From NCBI GenBank assembly GCA_001189275.1, contig CP012158.1, positions 1,479,704 through 1,543,703 of the forward strand: a stretch of DNA of 64,000 nucleotides, read 5' to 3'. This document shows positions 18,617 through 28,700 of this stretch, in pieces. The stretch comes from Pyrobaculum sp. WP30. Its GTDB lineage: Archaea > Thermoproteota > Thermoprotei > Thermoproteales > Thermoproteaceae. Each line of letters starts with the position of its first letter. Position 1 is the stretch's first letter. The translations under genes and the position numbers were made by a program. Below the pieces are notes generated by a model. The model was not told the origin of the DNA and did no database searches. It saw only the letters and a program-made list of their open reading frames with translations.

Positions 18617-19051
18617 ATGGCAAAGCGCGGTGGCAAAAGAACAGTAGGCGTGCCGTATAGATTCCACGTAACGCCGGGGATATTCATGAACAGCTTAGTC
18701 CCCGTCGCTGACAACTCCGGCGCTAAGCTCGTCCGCGTTATAGGCGTCGTGGGTCACTACTCTAGGACTGTACACAGGAGGATTCCAGGCGCCGGCGTCG
18801 GCGATATGGTGGTCGTCGTAGTGAGGGAGGGGAAGCCCGAGCTTAGGAAGCAGGTGTTTAGGGCCATAGTGGTGAGGCAGAGGAGGCCGTTTAGGAGGCC
18901 CGACGGCACGTGGGTCGCCTTTGAGGACAACGCCGTGGTGATAGTAACGCCGGAGGGCGACCCCAAGGGTTCTGAGATACACGGCCCCGTGGCCATGGAG
19001 GCCACCCTCCGCTGGCCCACCATCGCGAACCTGGCCTCCATAATAGTGTAG
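18617..19051 (+). CDS. rpl14: 50S ribosomal protein L14 (uL14)
   Basis: A 144-aa L14 with [37 protein letters not shown] and the C-terminal [16 protein letters not shown]. It binds 23S rRNA at the subunit interface near where aIF6 docks; the aIF6 gene is at 50705. A strong TATA box (ATATATAAAT, 18587-18596) overlaps the end of the EamA gene and sets the leaderless ATG. The gene stands outside a large ribosomal-protein operon. Confidence 0.96.
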   Translation: MAKRGGKRTVGVPYRFHVTPGIFMNSLVPVADNSGAKLVRVIGVVGHYSRTVHRRIPGAGVGDMVVVVVREGKPELRKQVFRAIVVRQRRPFRRPDGTWVAFEDNAVVIVTPEGDPKGSEIHGPVAMEATLRWPTIANLASIIV

Positions 19052-19118
19052 TTTCGGGAGACCCTCCCCCGTCTCTTTATTAACTACTGAACTTTTATTA
19101 CGTTGCACGTACCACTAC

Positions 19119-19445
19119 GTGGCCGCGGCAGAGCTTGAGGTGTTGATACCTAAGTTAACTAGACTGCCACCGCTTAAAAAGGCGGCGGCGCTTTACAAGC
19201 TGCGCTCCGTCTTAGACGAGGAGAGCTTTAGACATATAGCCGCGTTGCTGGCGGTGGACTTGAGCAGGGGGGAGAACCCCAAGAGGTGGGCTCCTCTAGA
19301 CTCTGTGGAGGAGGTCCCGGCTGAACGGTGGGTCTCCCTGGAGGAGCACCTAGAGGTGGGCGAAGACGCGTTGGAGGTGCTAGAAGACGACGAGTACGTA
19401 GGCAGAAAGATGGTGGAGAGGCTATGGAGGTCGAGTACATTATAG
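19119..19445 (+). CDS. hypothetical protein, helical
   Basis: A 108-aa protein I do not recognise. The N-terminal half is leucine-rich and helical (LIPKLTRLPPLKKAAALYKL); the C-terminal half is acidic. A CTTTTATTA box about 24 bp upstream supports the GTG at 19119. The next gene starts 22 bp before its stop, so the two are probably expressed together. No function is assigned. Confidence 0.6.
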   Translation: MAAAELEVLIPKLTRLPPLKKAAALYKLRSVLDEESFRHIAALLAVDLSRGENPKRWAPLDSVEEVPAERWVSLEEHLEVGEDALEVLEDDEYVGRKMVERLWRSSTL

Positions 19446-19819
19446 AAAAGCTCGGCGAGTACCTCGGCGGTATAGACGTGGAGAAGGTGAAGAAGGCGCT
19501 TGGGAATAGACCTACAGGCGTCGAGAGGATACTCGGGATAGTTGCCGAAGAGGAGGAGGGCCTAGAAAGGCTTGAGTGCATGAGAATTAAGACGTTTATC
19601 GATGCGTATAAAGAGGAGGAGAGGAGACTTGTTGCCCTCTATAGAGAGCTCAAGACAAGCGGGGTGGCGCCAAGCGACATGGCGTCTCTGAAGAGGAAGA
19701 TAAAACACGTCAAGAGACAGATCCGTATATATAGAGAGATGGGGAAGAGGTGCCAGACGCATCAGGGCAGGTCAGTGACATCACGGGGTCAGACCCCAGA
19801 GTTCACATCACAGCAGTAG
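19424..19819 (+). CDS. hypothetical coiled-coil protein
   Basis: A 131-aa protein beginning MEVEYIIEKLGEYLGG. It contains long charged helices (residues about 40-110), including a basic segment ASLKRKIKHVKRQIRIYREM, and has a polar tail. The ATG at 19424 is preferred over an open upstream reading because it overlaps the previous gene by 22 bp and the upstream part is a low-quality arginine/glycine-rich reading. Basic coiled coil suggests nucleic-acid or ribosome contact, but this is speculation. Confidence 0.55.
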   Translation: MEVEYIIEKLGEYLGGIDVEKVKKALGNRPTGVERILGIVAEEEEGLERLECMRIKTFIDAYKEEERRLVALYRELKTSGVAPSDMASLKRKIKHVKRQIRIYREMGKRCQTHQGRSVTSRGQTPEFTSQQ

Positions 19820-19839
19820 ACGCGTGGAGGGATAAAAAC

Positions 19840-21156
19840 TTAGGTGCCCAACTCCCACGAGGTTATGTAGCGTCTCTGCTCCTCGCTCAGCTCCTCTATT
19901 TCGATGCCCATGGTCCTAAGCTTCAGCCTGGCCACCTCGCGGTCGAGCTCGTCTGGCAACTTGTACACGTCAACTGCCAGCTTGTTCTTCACGAGGTGCT
20001 CAGCGGCGAGGGCTTGGTTTGCGAAGGAGAGGTCCATGACCTCCGACGGGTGGCCCTCGGCGGCTACTAGGTTTACTAGGCGTCCCTCGCCTATTAGATA
20101 CGCCCGCCTGCCGTTGGGCAACGTGTACTCCTCAAGGTTAGGCCTGATGGTCTTCTTAGCCACCGCCACGCGTTCAAGACCTGCCACGTCTATCTCCACG
20201 TTGAAGTGCCCCGCGTTGGCGAGGACGGCGCCGTCTTTCATCTTAAAGATGTGGCCTAGGTTTATCGCCCTTATGTTCCCCGTCGCGGTTATGAACACGT
20301 CGCCTATCTTAGCCGCCTCATCCATGGGCATGACCTCGAAGCCGTCAAAAACGGCTTCTAGAGCCCGGACGGGGTCCGCCTCCACCACAATCACCCTCCT
20401 CGCGCCAAGCCCCCTCGCTCTGATGGCTATCCCTCTGCCGACCCAGCCGTAGCCCGCCACGACGACGTTTTTGCCGGCGATGAGCAGGTTTGTAGCCCGC
20501 ATCACGCCGTCCCACGTCGATTGCCCTGTGCCGTATCTGTTGTCAAACAGGTGTTTTGTATATGACTCGTTCACGGCGATGATGGGATACAGGAGCTTGC
20601 CCGCGTTTTTCAAGGCGCGGAGCCTTATCACGCCTGTGGTGGTCTCCTCGGTGCCTCCGCGTAGCCCGGCGAGGAGCCTCCCGACATCTATTGAGCCGGC
20701 TGTTTCAAGCACGTAGTTAATAGTCTGGTCTCTAATTCCGTGGCCCAGCTTGTGTATGGTGGCGGTTAAGTCGGCCCCGTCGTCAAGAGTGATGGTGGGG
20801 TAAAAAGATAGCGCGAACCCTATCGCGTTGTAGTACTCCCTTTCCGTCATGCCGCGCCAGGCATAAACGTGAATACCTTCCTGCGCCAACGCGGCGGCGA
20901 CGTCGTCTTGCGTAGAGAGCGGGTTCGAGGGTATGAGCACCACCTTGGCCCCGCCGGCAGCCAGAGTCCGCACGAGGACGCCGGTCTCCTTTGTGACGTG
21001 TAGACATGCGGCGACGGTCTGGCCCGCCAGAGGCTTCTCCTTCTCGAACCTCCTCCTGATCTCCAGAAGTACTGGCATGTTTCTCTCGGCCCAGTACAGT
21101 TGCTCTCCGCCCCTGTCGGCTAGAGAGGGGTCTTTCACGAGCGACTCGCGGCTCAT
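19840..21156 (-). CDS. sahH: adenosylhomocysteinase (SAH hydrolase)
   Basis: A 438-aa enzyme that splits S-adenosylhomocysteine to adenosine and homocysteine and so relieves product inhibition of methyltransferases. Visible are [13 protein letters not shown], the NAD-binding loop [25 protein letters not shown]-like [12 protein letters not shown] and the C-terminal helix region. A TATA box at about 21174-21184 (minus strand) lies 23 bp before ATG 21156, so this start is chosen over an upstream ATG at 21222. Confidence 0.95.
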   Translation of the reverse strand: MSRESLVKDPSLADRGGEQLYWAERNMPVLLEIRRRFEKEKPLAGQTVAACLHVTKETGVLVRTLAAGGAKVVLIPSNPLSTQDDVAAALAQEGIHVYAWRGMTEREYYNAIGFALSFYPTITLDDGADLTATIHKLGHGIRDQTINYVLETAGSIDVGRLLAGLRGGTEETTTGVIRLRALKNAGKLLYPIIAVNESYTKHLFDNRYGTGQSTWDGVMRATNLLIAGKNVVVAGYGWVGRGIAIRARGLGARRVIVVEADPVRALEAVFDGFEVMPMDEAAKIGDVFITATGNIRAINLGHIFKMKDGAVLANAGHFNVEIDVAGLERVAVAKKTIRPNLEEYTLPNGRRAYLIGEGRLVNLVAAEGHPSEVMDLSFANQALAAEHLVKNKLAVDVYKLPDELDREVARLKLRTMGIEIEELSEEQRRYITSWELGT

Positions 21157-21246
21157 CAAGCTTGAAAAGTCAAGACTTATAAAAGCATTGGGCCGGGTCT
21201 CTGAAATGAGCCATAAATCCATTTAACCTCCTCTCAATTCCCCCTC

Positions 21247-21915
21247 ATGGTTGTGACGGTGGTGAACGAGGCAGGAGAGCTGGGCGTGTTCGTTGCATAT
21301 GACGTGGTTCTTGGGGTTGACAACACGAGGTACACCGCTGAGCTGGAGGAGGAGATAAGCCTGGCGGTTGCGGAGGTTAGGCAGACGCTTTCGTTAGAGA
21401 CTTTGAAAGACCACCCAGTCGTTAGGGCGTACCGCGACTTCTACTGGAGGGTCCTCGGGATAGACCCAACTAAGCAGAGGCCCGCCCAGGAGGCTCTCCT
21501 GAGAAGAGTGTTGAGGGGGGAGCCCCTGCCTAGGATAAGCCCCGTAGTGGACGCGGGAAACGCCGCGTCGGTAAAATACATGGTCCCCATAGGGCTTTAC
21601 GACTTGGCCAAGATACGCGGCGGCGTGTTGCGCATAAGGATGTCGAGGAAGGGGGAGGTGTTCCGGCCAATAGGAGGCTCGCCCTATGAGCTTGACAACC
21701 AAATTGTCTTGGCCTCCGACAGCCAGATACTTCATGTCTATCCCTACAGAGACAGCGTAGAGACCAAGATCGATCCCTCCACGAGAGACGTGTTGGTGGT
21801 TGTGGCCGGGGTTCGGGGCGTGGAGGAGGAGCGGCTGGTAAAAACAGCGTATTACCTCCGGAAGCTTCTCTCCCTGCTGGGCGGCGCGGCTCCCGGCGAG
21901 GTTAGGCTTGTCTAG
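21247..21915 (+). CDS. B3/B4 tRNA-synthetase-like domain protein
   Basis: A 222-aa stand-alone B3/B4 domain, the editing module of phenylalanyl-tRNA synthetase beta subunits. Characteristic segments are HPVVRAYRDFYWRVLGIDPT, QRPAQEALLRRVLRGEPLP, and the domain core DAGNAASVKYMVPIGLYDL. Free-standing copies are found in many archaea and bacteria and are proposed to edit or bind tRNA. It converges on the cDPG-synthetase-like gene with a 4-bp overlap. Confidence 0.85.
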   Translation: MVVTVVNEAGELGVFVAYDVVLGVDNTRYTAELEEEISLAVAEVRQTLSLETLKDHPVVRAYRDFYWRVLGIDPTKQRPAQEALLRRVLRGEPLPRISPVVDAGNAASVKYMVPIGLYDLAKIRGGVLRIRMSRKGEVFRPIGGSPYELDNQIVLASDSQILHVYPYRDSVETKIDPSTRDVLVVVAGVRGVEEERLVKTAYYLRKLLSLLGGAAPGEVRLV

Positions 21916-23210
21916 AGACGCTCCAGGAACGTATCTACCAACTCTTTTACGGAGGGCCCTTCAAGCACCTTCAGCCTCCAGCTGACTCTCACAGTGGGTT
22001 TGTCTATCTTCACAACTCTCTCGATTTTAGCCGGCGTGGCCAACAAGACTACGTCAGCATCCACCCGCCTAATGGTCTCCTCGAGGTCTCTCTTCTGCTC
22101 GGGCGTGTATCCCAGGCTGGGGAGGACAGGCCCGGTGCCGTACTCCTCATACACCTTTTTGATTACGCCCACGGCGTAGGGCCTGGGGTCCACCACCACC
22201 GCGCCGTATTTCACAGCGGCTATGTAGCCAGCCGCGTGGGGCAAGCCGCCGTGCGTCACGGTCGGGGCGTCCTCTATCACCAAGACGCGTCTCCCCGCAA
22301 TGTCTCTGTCGACGTACACCTCCAAATCCGCCTTGGTGATGATCGCCTTGGGGTTCACCCTCTTTACATTAGCAACAACTCTCTCGGCGTTTTCCCTCCC
22401 GGCGTCGCTGACCTTTGTGATTATGACGGCGTCGGCTAGGCGCAGGTTGACCTCGCCAGGGAAGGACCCCACCTCGTGGCCCGCCCTCCTCGCGTCTGCA
22501 ACCACTATCATGAAGTTAGGCCTGAAGAACGGGAAGTCGTTGTTGCCGCCGTCCCACAGCACCACGTCGCCGTGGCGCTCCGCCTCCCTCAACACCTGGC
22601 CGTAGTCCACGCCGGCCAGCACGGGGATTCCCATGTCCACATACTGCTCGTACTCCTCCCGCTCCTCGAAGGTGAGCTTGTCCAAGTCCTCCGGCTTTCT
22701 GAAAACCTCAACGACGCTTTCCTCAAGCTCCCGGTAAGGCATTGGGTGCCTGACGGCGACCACCTTAAGGCCTCTCGACGTGAGTTCGCGCGCCACCTCC
22801 CTAGACACTGAGGACTTACCCGCGCCTGTCCTCGTCGCGGTTACTGCGACAACAGGCTTGATGGAGTCGAGGTAGGTGTCGTTGGGGCCGTGTATCTTGA
22901 AGGTGGCCCCGCTGGCGAGCACAGCGGAGATTATATGACCCACCTCCTCGTACAACAAGTCGCTGTAGGCAAGAACCGCCTCGTCCACCCTCAACTCCTT
23001 CAGGTAGCGGGTCAGCTCCTCGTAGCTCCTCCAAGTATATATGGGGATGCCCTCTGGGACGCCGGACAGCGAGGGCGGGTAGCGTCGGTTTGGTATAGGT
23101 ATCTGCGTCATGAGAAACGCCACCAACTTGTGCTCCCTAGACCCTCTGTACACCGTGTTGAACACGTGGAAGTCCCTCCCCGCAGCCCCGATTATTGCGA
23201 CTCTTCGCAT
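21912..23210 (-). CDS. cpgS: cyclic 2,3-diphosphoglycerate synthetase-like P-loop protein
   Basis: A 432-aa protein starting with a Rossmann-like RRVAIIGAAGRDFHVFNT, followed by a P-loop TATRTGAGKSS near residue 130 and motifs VVLWDGGNNDFPFF and DAVIITKVSDAG. This order is that of cyclic 2,3-diphosphoglycerate synthetase from methanogens and its wider archaeal family. The product is a thermoprotectant in some methanogens; whether this protein makes it is uncertain, and a GTPase-like role remains possible. A TATATATAT box 25 bp upstream fixes ATG 23210. Confidence 0.75.
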   Translation of the reverse strand: MRRVAIIGAAGRDFHVFNTVYRGSREHKLVAFLMTQIPIPNRRYPPSLSGVPEGIPIYTWRSYEELTRYLKELRVDEAVLAYSDLLYEEVGHIISAVLASGATFKIHGPNDTYLDSIKPVVAVTATRTGAGKSSVSREVARELTSRGLKVVAVRHPMPYRELEESVVEVFRKPEDLDKLTFEEREEYEQYVDMGIPVLAGVDYGQVLREAERHGDVVLWDGGNNDFPFFRPNFMIVVADARRAGHEVGSFPGEVNLRLADAVIITKVSDAGRENAERVVANVKRVNPKAIITKADLEVYVDRDIAGRRVLVIEDAPTVTHGGLPHAAGYIAAVKYGAVVVDPRPYAVGVIKKVYEEYGTGPVLPSLGYTPEQKRDLEETIRRVDADVVLLATPAKIERVVKIDKPTVRVSWRLKVLEGPSVKELVDTFLERL

Positions 23211-23285
23211 GGAGGGCAGAACCTACTTCTATATATATATTGCTAAATAGGTCGCATTTTTAAAAACCACGGCGGGCCATGCATC

Positions 23286-23873
23286 GTGTTTGTCTTCAGC
23301 GACGTCCACATCGGCTCCCCGAGCTCCAGGTTGCAGGAACTGCGGAGTTGCCTAAAGAGGCTAAGCCCGGACGAGGTCGTCATAGCGGGGGACCTTTTCG
23401 ACGACCAACACAGGAAGGTAAGCCGCGACGAGGCGGTGCGCCTAATAAAGAAGGCGATGGAGATCTTGCAGATACAGCCGCAGAGGCTCTACATCGCCTT
23501 CAGCAGCTCCTCGCACGACCCCCAGCTCCCCGGCCCCCTCACTGAGAGGATAAACGGGACGGAGGTCGTGGCGTACAACGGGGAGATATTAATAGACGGC
23601 GCCTTAAAGGCGGTAGCGACCCACGGCGACAGGCTTATTAGAAGCGGCGTGGTCGCCTATCTCGTCGACCTCGCGAGGAGGGGGCAGATAGGCAGATGGC
23701 TAAGGAGGAGGCTGGCGCTCGGAGACGACGTCTGGCTTATATACGGCCACAGCCACGTGCCCCATGTAGACGTGGCGCTGAAAATACTCAACCCAGGCCC
23801 GTGGAAGATCTACGGCGTGAGGAGGATAAGGGGCAACGTGTACAGTCTACCTTCTGCCGAGCCTCTCTGCTAG
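23286..23873 (+). CDS. calcineurin-like metallophosphoesterase
   Basis: A 195-aa phosphoesterase. Metal-binding motifs in order are SDVHIGS, VIAGDLFDD, ATHGDR and the C-terminal GHSHVPH. The usual GNH(D/E) box is replaced by a SSSSHDPQL-like segment. The family includes YfcE- and LpxH-like enzymes that cleave phosphomono- or diesters; the substrate is unknown. GTG 23286 follows a TTTTTAAAAA box at leaderless spacing. Its end overlaps the convergent gene by 27 bp. Confidence 0.82.
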   Translation: MFVFSDVHIGSPSSRLQELRSCLKRLSPDEVVIAGDLFDDQHRKVSRDEAVRLIKKAMEILQIQPQRLYIAFSSSSHDPQLPGPLTERINGTEVVAYNGEILIDGALKAVATHGDRLIRSGVVAYLVDLARRGQIGRWLRRRLALGDDVWLIYGHSHVPHVDVALKILNPGPWKIYGVRRIRGNVYSLPSAEPLC

Positions 23874-24329
23874 CCAGACCTCAACCATGCCGAGAGCCTC
23901 CGGCAGACGCCCCAGGTTCACCACCTCCCTCTGATACGTCTCACCGCCTAGACACCTCTGCCACATAACGCGATAACTCACGTTTCCCTTGGCCACACGT
24001 CTCACGTTTTCTAAGGTGGGCTCCTCCTGATTCACCACAGCGCCGGGCCCCGCATATGCTAGGCGATGCGCGTAGCCGACGTAGAGGAGCTCGCCCCTGG
24101 CGTGGGACAGAACACGCACGATGGTCGCCCGCCTGCACGTGGGCATGTTCAGCACCCTGGCTCTGTAGCCCATTTTCGCAATGAGCGCGCCAAACACGGC
24201 GAATTGGTAGGAGGATCCCGGCGGAGGGGGCACCACGGTGACTTCTCCAAGCGGGTTTGGGATGTCGAAGAGAAGGTATGTGTAGAAGTCGTGCAGGACG
24301 TACCTCTCCGACGCCTCGCCTAGGATCAT
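23847..24329 (-). CDS. hypothetical protein
   Basis: A 160-aa protein I do not recognise. The N-terminus (RYVLHDFYTYLLFDIPNP) and the middle (YQFAVFGALIAKMGYRARVL) suggest a mixed alpha/beta fold; three cysteines are scattered. Its ATG overlaps the stop of the upstream thioredoxin-fold gene by 4 bp, so the two are translationally coupled and may act together. Confidence 0.6.
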   Translation of the reverse strand: MILGEASERYVLHDFYTYLLFDIPNPLGEVTVVPPPPGSSYQFAVFGALIAKMGYRARVLNMPTCRRATIVRVLSHARGELLYVGYAHRLAYAGPGAVVNQEEPTLENVRRVAKGNVSYRVMWQRCLGGETYQREVVNLGRLPEALGMVEVWLAERLGRR

Positions 24330-24826
24330 AGGGAAGAGATGGCCTCCAGAACCTCGCTGGGGGTCATGTAGCCGAAGTGGATATACCCCCTCCCCTTTGA
24401 GAAGCTGTAAAACAGGAGAGTCGGCGTCCCATACACGCCGACCTCCTCAGCGGCTTTTTCGCACTCACGCAGATTGCCCTCGGGGCAATCCCTCGCCTCG
24501 GTCTTTCTACTGCTGAACACCTCTCTTATGTACTGCAGTCTTTCTTTTTCTGAGACGCATCTCAGCGCTCTGTGGAGAGGCTCGGCATCTCTGTGCACGA
24601 CGTAGTCGCACATGGCGTAGGTTATCAAGCCCTTCTCAGCCATTTCCAAAAGCGTCTCGTCGATCTCTCTAAACAGCCTGGCGCAGAAGGGACATTTCAA
24701 GTCGAAAAACACTAAGACAGCTCTGTCGCCGTTGCCCAGCCTCACCGGCGCCAGCTCCAGCAACCTCTTAACTGCATCTGTCTTGGTTATCGGGGTGAGC
24801 TTCGGCTTGGACCTCTTGAATATCAC
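24326..24826 (-). CDS. thioredoxin-fold (DsbA-like) thiol protein, cytosolic
   Basis: A 166-aa protein with the DsbA-family pattern: VLVFFDLKCPFCARLF, whose CPFC is the redox pair near residues 45-48, and the cis-proline segment VYGTPTLLFYSF. The first 35 residues are polar and basic with no signal peptide, so it probably acts inside the cell. Protein disulfides are common in Pyrobaculum cytosol, which fits a disulfide-handling role. A further cysteine pair (CPEG...CEKA) lies in the helical insert. It is first in a two-gene unit with the hypothetical at 23847. Confidence 0.8.
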   Translation of the reverse strand: MIFKRSKPKLTPITKTDAVKRLLELAPVRLGNGDRAVLVFFDLKCPFCARLFREIDETLLEMAEKGLITYAMCDYVVHRDAEPLHRALRCVSEKERLQYIREVFSSRKTEARDCPEGNLRECEKAAEEVGVYGTPTLLFYSFSKGRGYIHFGYMTPSEVLEAISSL

Positions 24827-24863
24827 GACGCTAAAAACAAAAACCCGTTAAAAACATTCTAAC

Positions 24864-24913
24864 GGTGGCGACATTGGTCTTAGCTGAGCGGTGACGAGGG
24901 GAACGATTGCCGA
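24864..24913 (+). ncRNA. weak candidate C/D-box guide sRNA
   Basis: D' box CTGA (24884-24887), a GCG spacer and C' box GTGACGA (24891-24897) match the same internal arrangement as the stronger candidate at 31820-31873. The outer boxes are degenerate: GTGGCGA for C and CCGA for D. It sits in the divergent gap between the thiol protein genes. Confidence 0.35.
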
Positions 24914-24946
24914 AAATCGATAAAAATGCCGCCGCTCCCCTCGGTT

Positions 24947-25684
24947 ATGATAAAGATAGTGCTGCACCACACGTGCAAGTCGTCCTACACTCTGTATAAG
25001 GCGTTAAGAGGAGTCCCCGGCGTTGAGTTCGAGATGGCCGGCGTCCCCTACTTCCCATACCTCAGACGATACGTGTTGAGCGTCCCGGCGGTCTTTAAAA
25101 ACGGGGAGCTCGTCTTGCTGGACCCGGTGGAGCCAGACGACGTGATTGCGTTGAGGGACGGAAAAACGCAGAAGGAGCTCGACATAGACGAGGCTGTGGA
25201 GAACTTCGTCAGGGGCATAATGGCGAGCCAGGCACTGCTTGCTACGGTGATGCTGTATAAGTCTGTGAAACCTGTCCTGGACCCAGACCTCGTCTCGGTC
25301 CTCTCAAGGGCTAGGTACCACCTACAGGAACGCAAGACGCCACGGATTTTAGAAAGAATAAGGGAAAAAGAAGGCGAGCTTCTGAGCGAGCACTGGGAGC
25401 ACCTGGTGAAACTGCTCACGTTTGGCCTTGTGAGGGAGATGTACTGGCTCGGCATCGACGTTGGGGATGTGGAGAAAAGCCACGTCAAGATGTGGATACT
25501 GGCCAAGGCAACCCTCGGCAGGCTCGGCCTGCCGCATCCAAAGCCCGCGGTACCCAACGAAGTTGCAGACGCCGTGTACACCACACTGAGGGAATCCGGC
25601 AGGAGATACTTGGACAAAGTAACAGAGGAGCAGAGCATAATCCTCGGCGACGCCGACTTCCTCTCACTAATACAGGCGTATTGA
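24947..25684 (+). CDS. thioredoxin/glutaredoxin-like N-domain protein
   Basis: A 245-aa protein. Residues 1-70 look like a thioredoxin-type fold (MIKIVLHHTCKSSYTLYKAL, and VPAVFKNGELVLLDPVEP) with a single cysteine where the redox pair would be. The remaining 170 residues are helical and unrecognised. ATG 24947 is chosen because GATAAAAATG lies 24 bp upstream; an upstream in-frame ATG would put the TATA box inside the gene. It is divergent from the DsbA-like gene, so a related thiol function is plausible. Confidence 0.65.
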   Translation: MIKIVLHHTCKSSYTLYKALRGVPGVEFEMAGVPYFPYLRRYVLSVPAVFKNGELVLLDPVEPDDVIALRDGKTQKELDIDEAVENFVRGIMASQALLATVMLYKSVKPVLDPDLVSVLSRARYHLQERKTPRILERIREKEGELLSEHWEHLVKLLTFGLVREMYWLGIDVGDVEKSHVKMWILAKATLGRLGLPHPKPAVPNEVADAVYTTLRESGRRYLDKVTEEQSIILGDADFLSLIQAY

Positions 25685-25754
25685 AAACTTACAGAGAGCT
25701 CCCCCCAACTGTTTTTAGCTGTAGCATATTTATGAAAAAACGGAGAATTAGGCG

Positions 25755-28700
25755 ATGTACACAGTCGCTAAGCTCAACGGCTCATCGGAATCTTTCTCGC
25801 CACAGAAGCTCAAACTATCGATCATACGCGCCGCGCAGGATATGGGAATCGACGTAAACGGCGAGGTCGACCTCGCCGTAAACAGAAACGTGGGGTCTTG
25901 GGAGCTGGCCGACATGGTTCAGCTCGAGCTCCTTAAAAAGGCTATAGACAAGCCCCAGCTCGCCGATGTGGCCAAGGCCCACCTCATGGGCAGGATATAC
26001 AAGGAAGCCTTCGGCAAAGACTTCCTCAAGACTAAGACAGGATACGGCGAACGCGCAGCGGCGCGGTTCAGGCAACTCGTGGAGGCAGGTCTCCTCAAGC
26101 CCGAGGCGTCGGAGCTCCTGGGGCTTTTCGAGCCTAAGCCGGAGTTCGACAAGTCGCTTTCTTACAACGCGCTCCGCCTCTTCACCAACGGCAACTACGC
26201 CCTCCGCGACTCCGGCTTCAAGCTGGCGGAGACCCCCAGCATGGCGGCTTGGCGCGTGGCGACGGCGGTGGCGCGGAGCTTGGAAGTTGCCAGGCGCTAC
26301 TACGACGCCATAACTGCGCAGAAGATAGTGCCTGCGTCTCCCTTCTGGTTCAACGCCTGGACTAAGAAGGAGATGTTCGCCTCCTGCTTCACCCTTGAGG
26401 TGGAGGACTGCCTCTCCTCCATCACGCACCCCGGCAGGTACTGCATATACGACGCCCTAGCCTACTCGGGTATAATCCAGCAACTGGGCGGAGGCGTGGG
26501 GTACGACTTCTCCTTGCTGAGGCCCGAGGGAGACGTGGTGAGGGGGTCTGTGGGCGTCGCCAGCGGGCCCATATCTTTCATGAAGCTGTTCGACACAAAC
26601 GTAGACGTCATCAAGCAGGGCGGCAAGAGGCGCGGAGCCCAGATGGGGACCCTCCACGTGTGGCACCCCGACGTCAAGAAGTTCATCAAGGCGAAGACCG
26701 GCGAACTGAAAGACGCCCATCTGCAGAACTTCAACATATCGGTGTTTGTAGACGACACCTTCATGGAGAAGGCGCTGGGCATAGACAAAGACCCGAACTA
26801 CCACCTCATCAACCCCAGGATGTTCCTGGACAAAACCGGCGCCAAGCCCGTGGAATACGCAGACCTCCACAGAGAGGCGCCCAAGGAGGCTACGTGGGGC
26901 GAGGTAGACGCCCGCGACCTCTTCCGCGAAATAGCCGAAGGCGCCTGGGACTCAGGAGACCCCGGCCTCATATACAAGGCGAATCTCAACGCCCCAAACC
27001 CCCTCCTCGGCGTCGAAATTGAGATCGCTGGATATAAGTTTAGATACATATGGAGGTCCGTCAACCCATGCGTCACCGGCGACACGAGAGTGCTCACTAG
27101 ACACGGCTACGTGCCCATAGCTGAGGTATACAGAAGAGCCAAAGAGCAGGGCGAGGTGGTTCTGCTGACCGAAGGCGTTGAGAAAGACGGCGACCCCAGA
27201 GGCTTCGCCGTGGAGGTCTTAGTGCCCCATGTGGCGTTAACAGTAGATGGGAAGACAAAAGTGGAATACGGCGTAGTGAAGTCAGGCGTCATAATGGTGG
27301 GGACTAAGGACGTGTATAGAGTTGTAACCAAGGAAGGCTTCGAGATAAAGGCAACGCCGGACCACAGACTACTTGTCATCAAAGGTACTAGGGACAGACC
27401 CACGAGTTATGAATGGAAGCGTGTGGACGAGCTGAAGCCTGGCGACCTCCTGGTCGTCGCGCCGGTGGAAGCCCCCGAGGACGTAGGCGAGGATGCCATG
27501 CCGCTCAGCGTAGCCTACTTGCTGGGCAGAACAGTCGGCGACGGCTCCATAACTGTGGACAAACACAACAGACCACGCATCTTTGTCTACTTCGCCAAAG
27601 ACGAGCTCGACGAGGCAGTAGCCCTGGTGGATATGTTGAAGACGGAGTTCGGCTCAGACGTCAGCTACTCGCTAAGCGAAACCAAGACGGAGATCAAGCT
27701 GGAGTTTTCTGGCGCCTTCGCCAGAGCGGTTGCCTCCATGGTGCCCGAGTTGATACACTCCGACAGCAAGACGCGCAGAGTGCCCGAGGCTGTGTTCAGA
27801 AGCAAGCCCAGGATCATAGCGGCGTTCCTCAGGGGTCTCTTCGACGCAGACGGCACAGTCGACGCAGACAGCGCCATCCGTCTCACCTCAAGCTCCAGAG
27901 AGCTGTTGCGCGACGTGCAACAGCTTCTGTTGCTCTTCGGCATATACTCCGTGGTATATGAACGCAGGAGGAAGGCAACGGCGTTTAGTTACATGACGAA
28001 AGACGGCATTGAGAAGACCTACACAAGTGGGGAGACCTACTACGAGCTGGTGATTAAGAACGAGTCTAGGTGCAGGTTCGTGGAAAAGATAGGGCTTGCG
28101 CCGAGGAAGGCGGCTAGAGTCAGCCTCAAGAAGTGCAAGAGGGAGAAGCCCTTTGCCACTGTGGAGAAGGTGGAGTACCTAGGCAGGGAGGTGGTGTATG
28201 ACTTCGGCGTGCCTAAGTACCACCGCTACATCGCCGAGGGAATTGTAAGCCACAACTGCGCCGAAACGGTTCAGAATCCATTCGAAGTTTGTAACTTGAC
28301 TCATATAAATTTAGTAAAGTTTGTGAAGCCGAACTGTACAGGCAAGACGTTTGAGGAGAGGCTGGGATGTATCGACTGGGAGGGGCTGGCGCAGGCGGCG
28401 CGCATCGGCACCCGCTTCCTGGAGGACGCCATTGAGAGGAGCCGCACTGGCATTAAAGTGATAGACGAGATGAACGCGGCCACGCGGAAGAACGGCCTGG
28501 GCATAATGGGCTTCGCCGAGTTGTTGCTCAAGCTGGGCGTCCCGTACGCCTCGTGGGAGGCGGTGGAGCTCATAAACCGCATCATGGGGTGGATATACGT
28601 CCACGCCCTCGACGAGTCCGCCAACCTGGCGCGAGAGAGGGGGCCCTTCAAGTTCTTCGAGAAGTCGGTGTATGCAAGGGGCGAACTCCCCGTCCTCAAG

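Noticed and set aside
28257-28259. Second intein or intron in nrdJ
   Set aside because: The rest of the reductase reads through without another splicing block or endonuclease motif.
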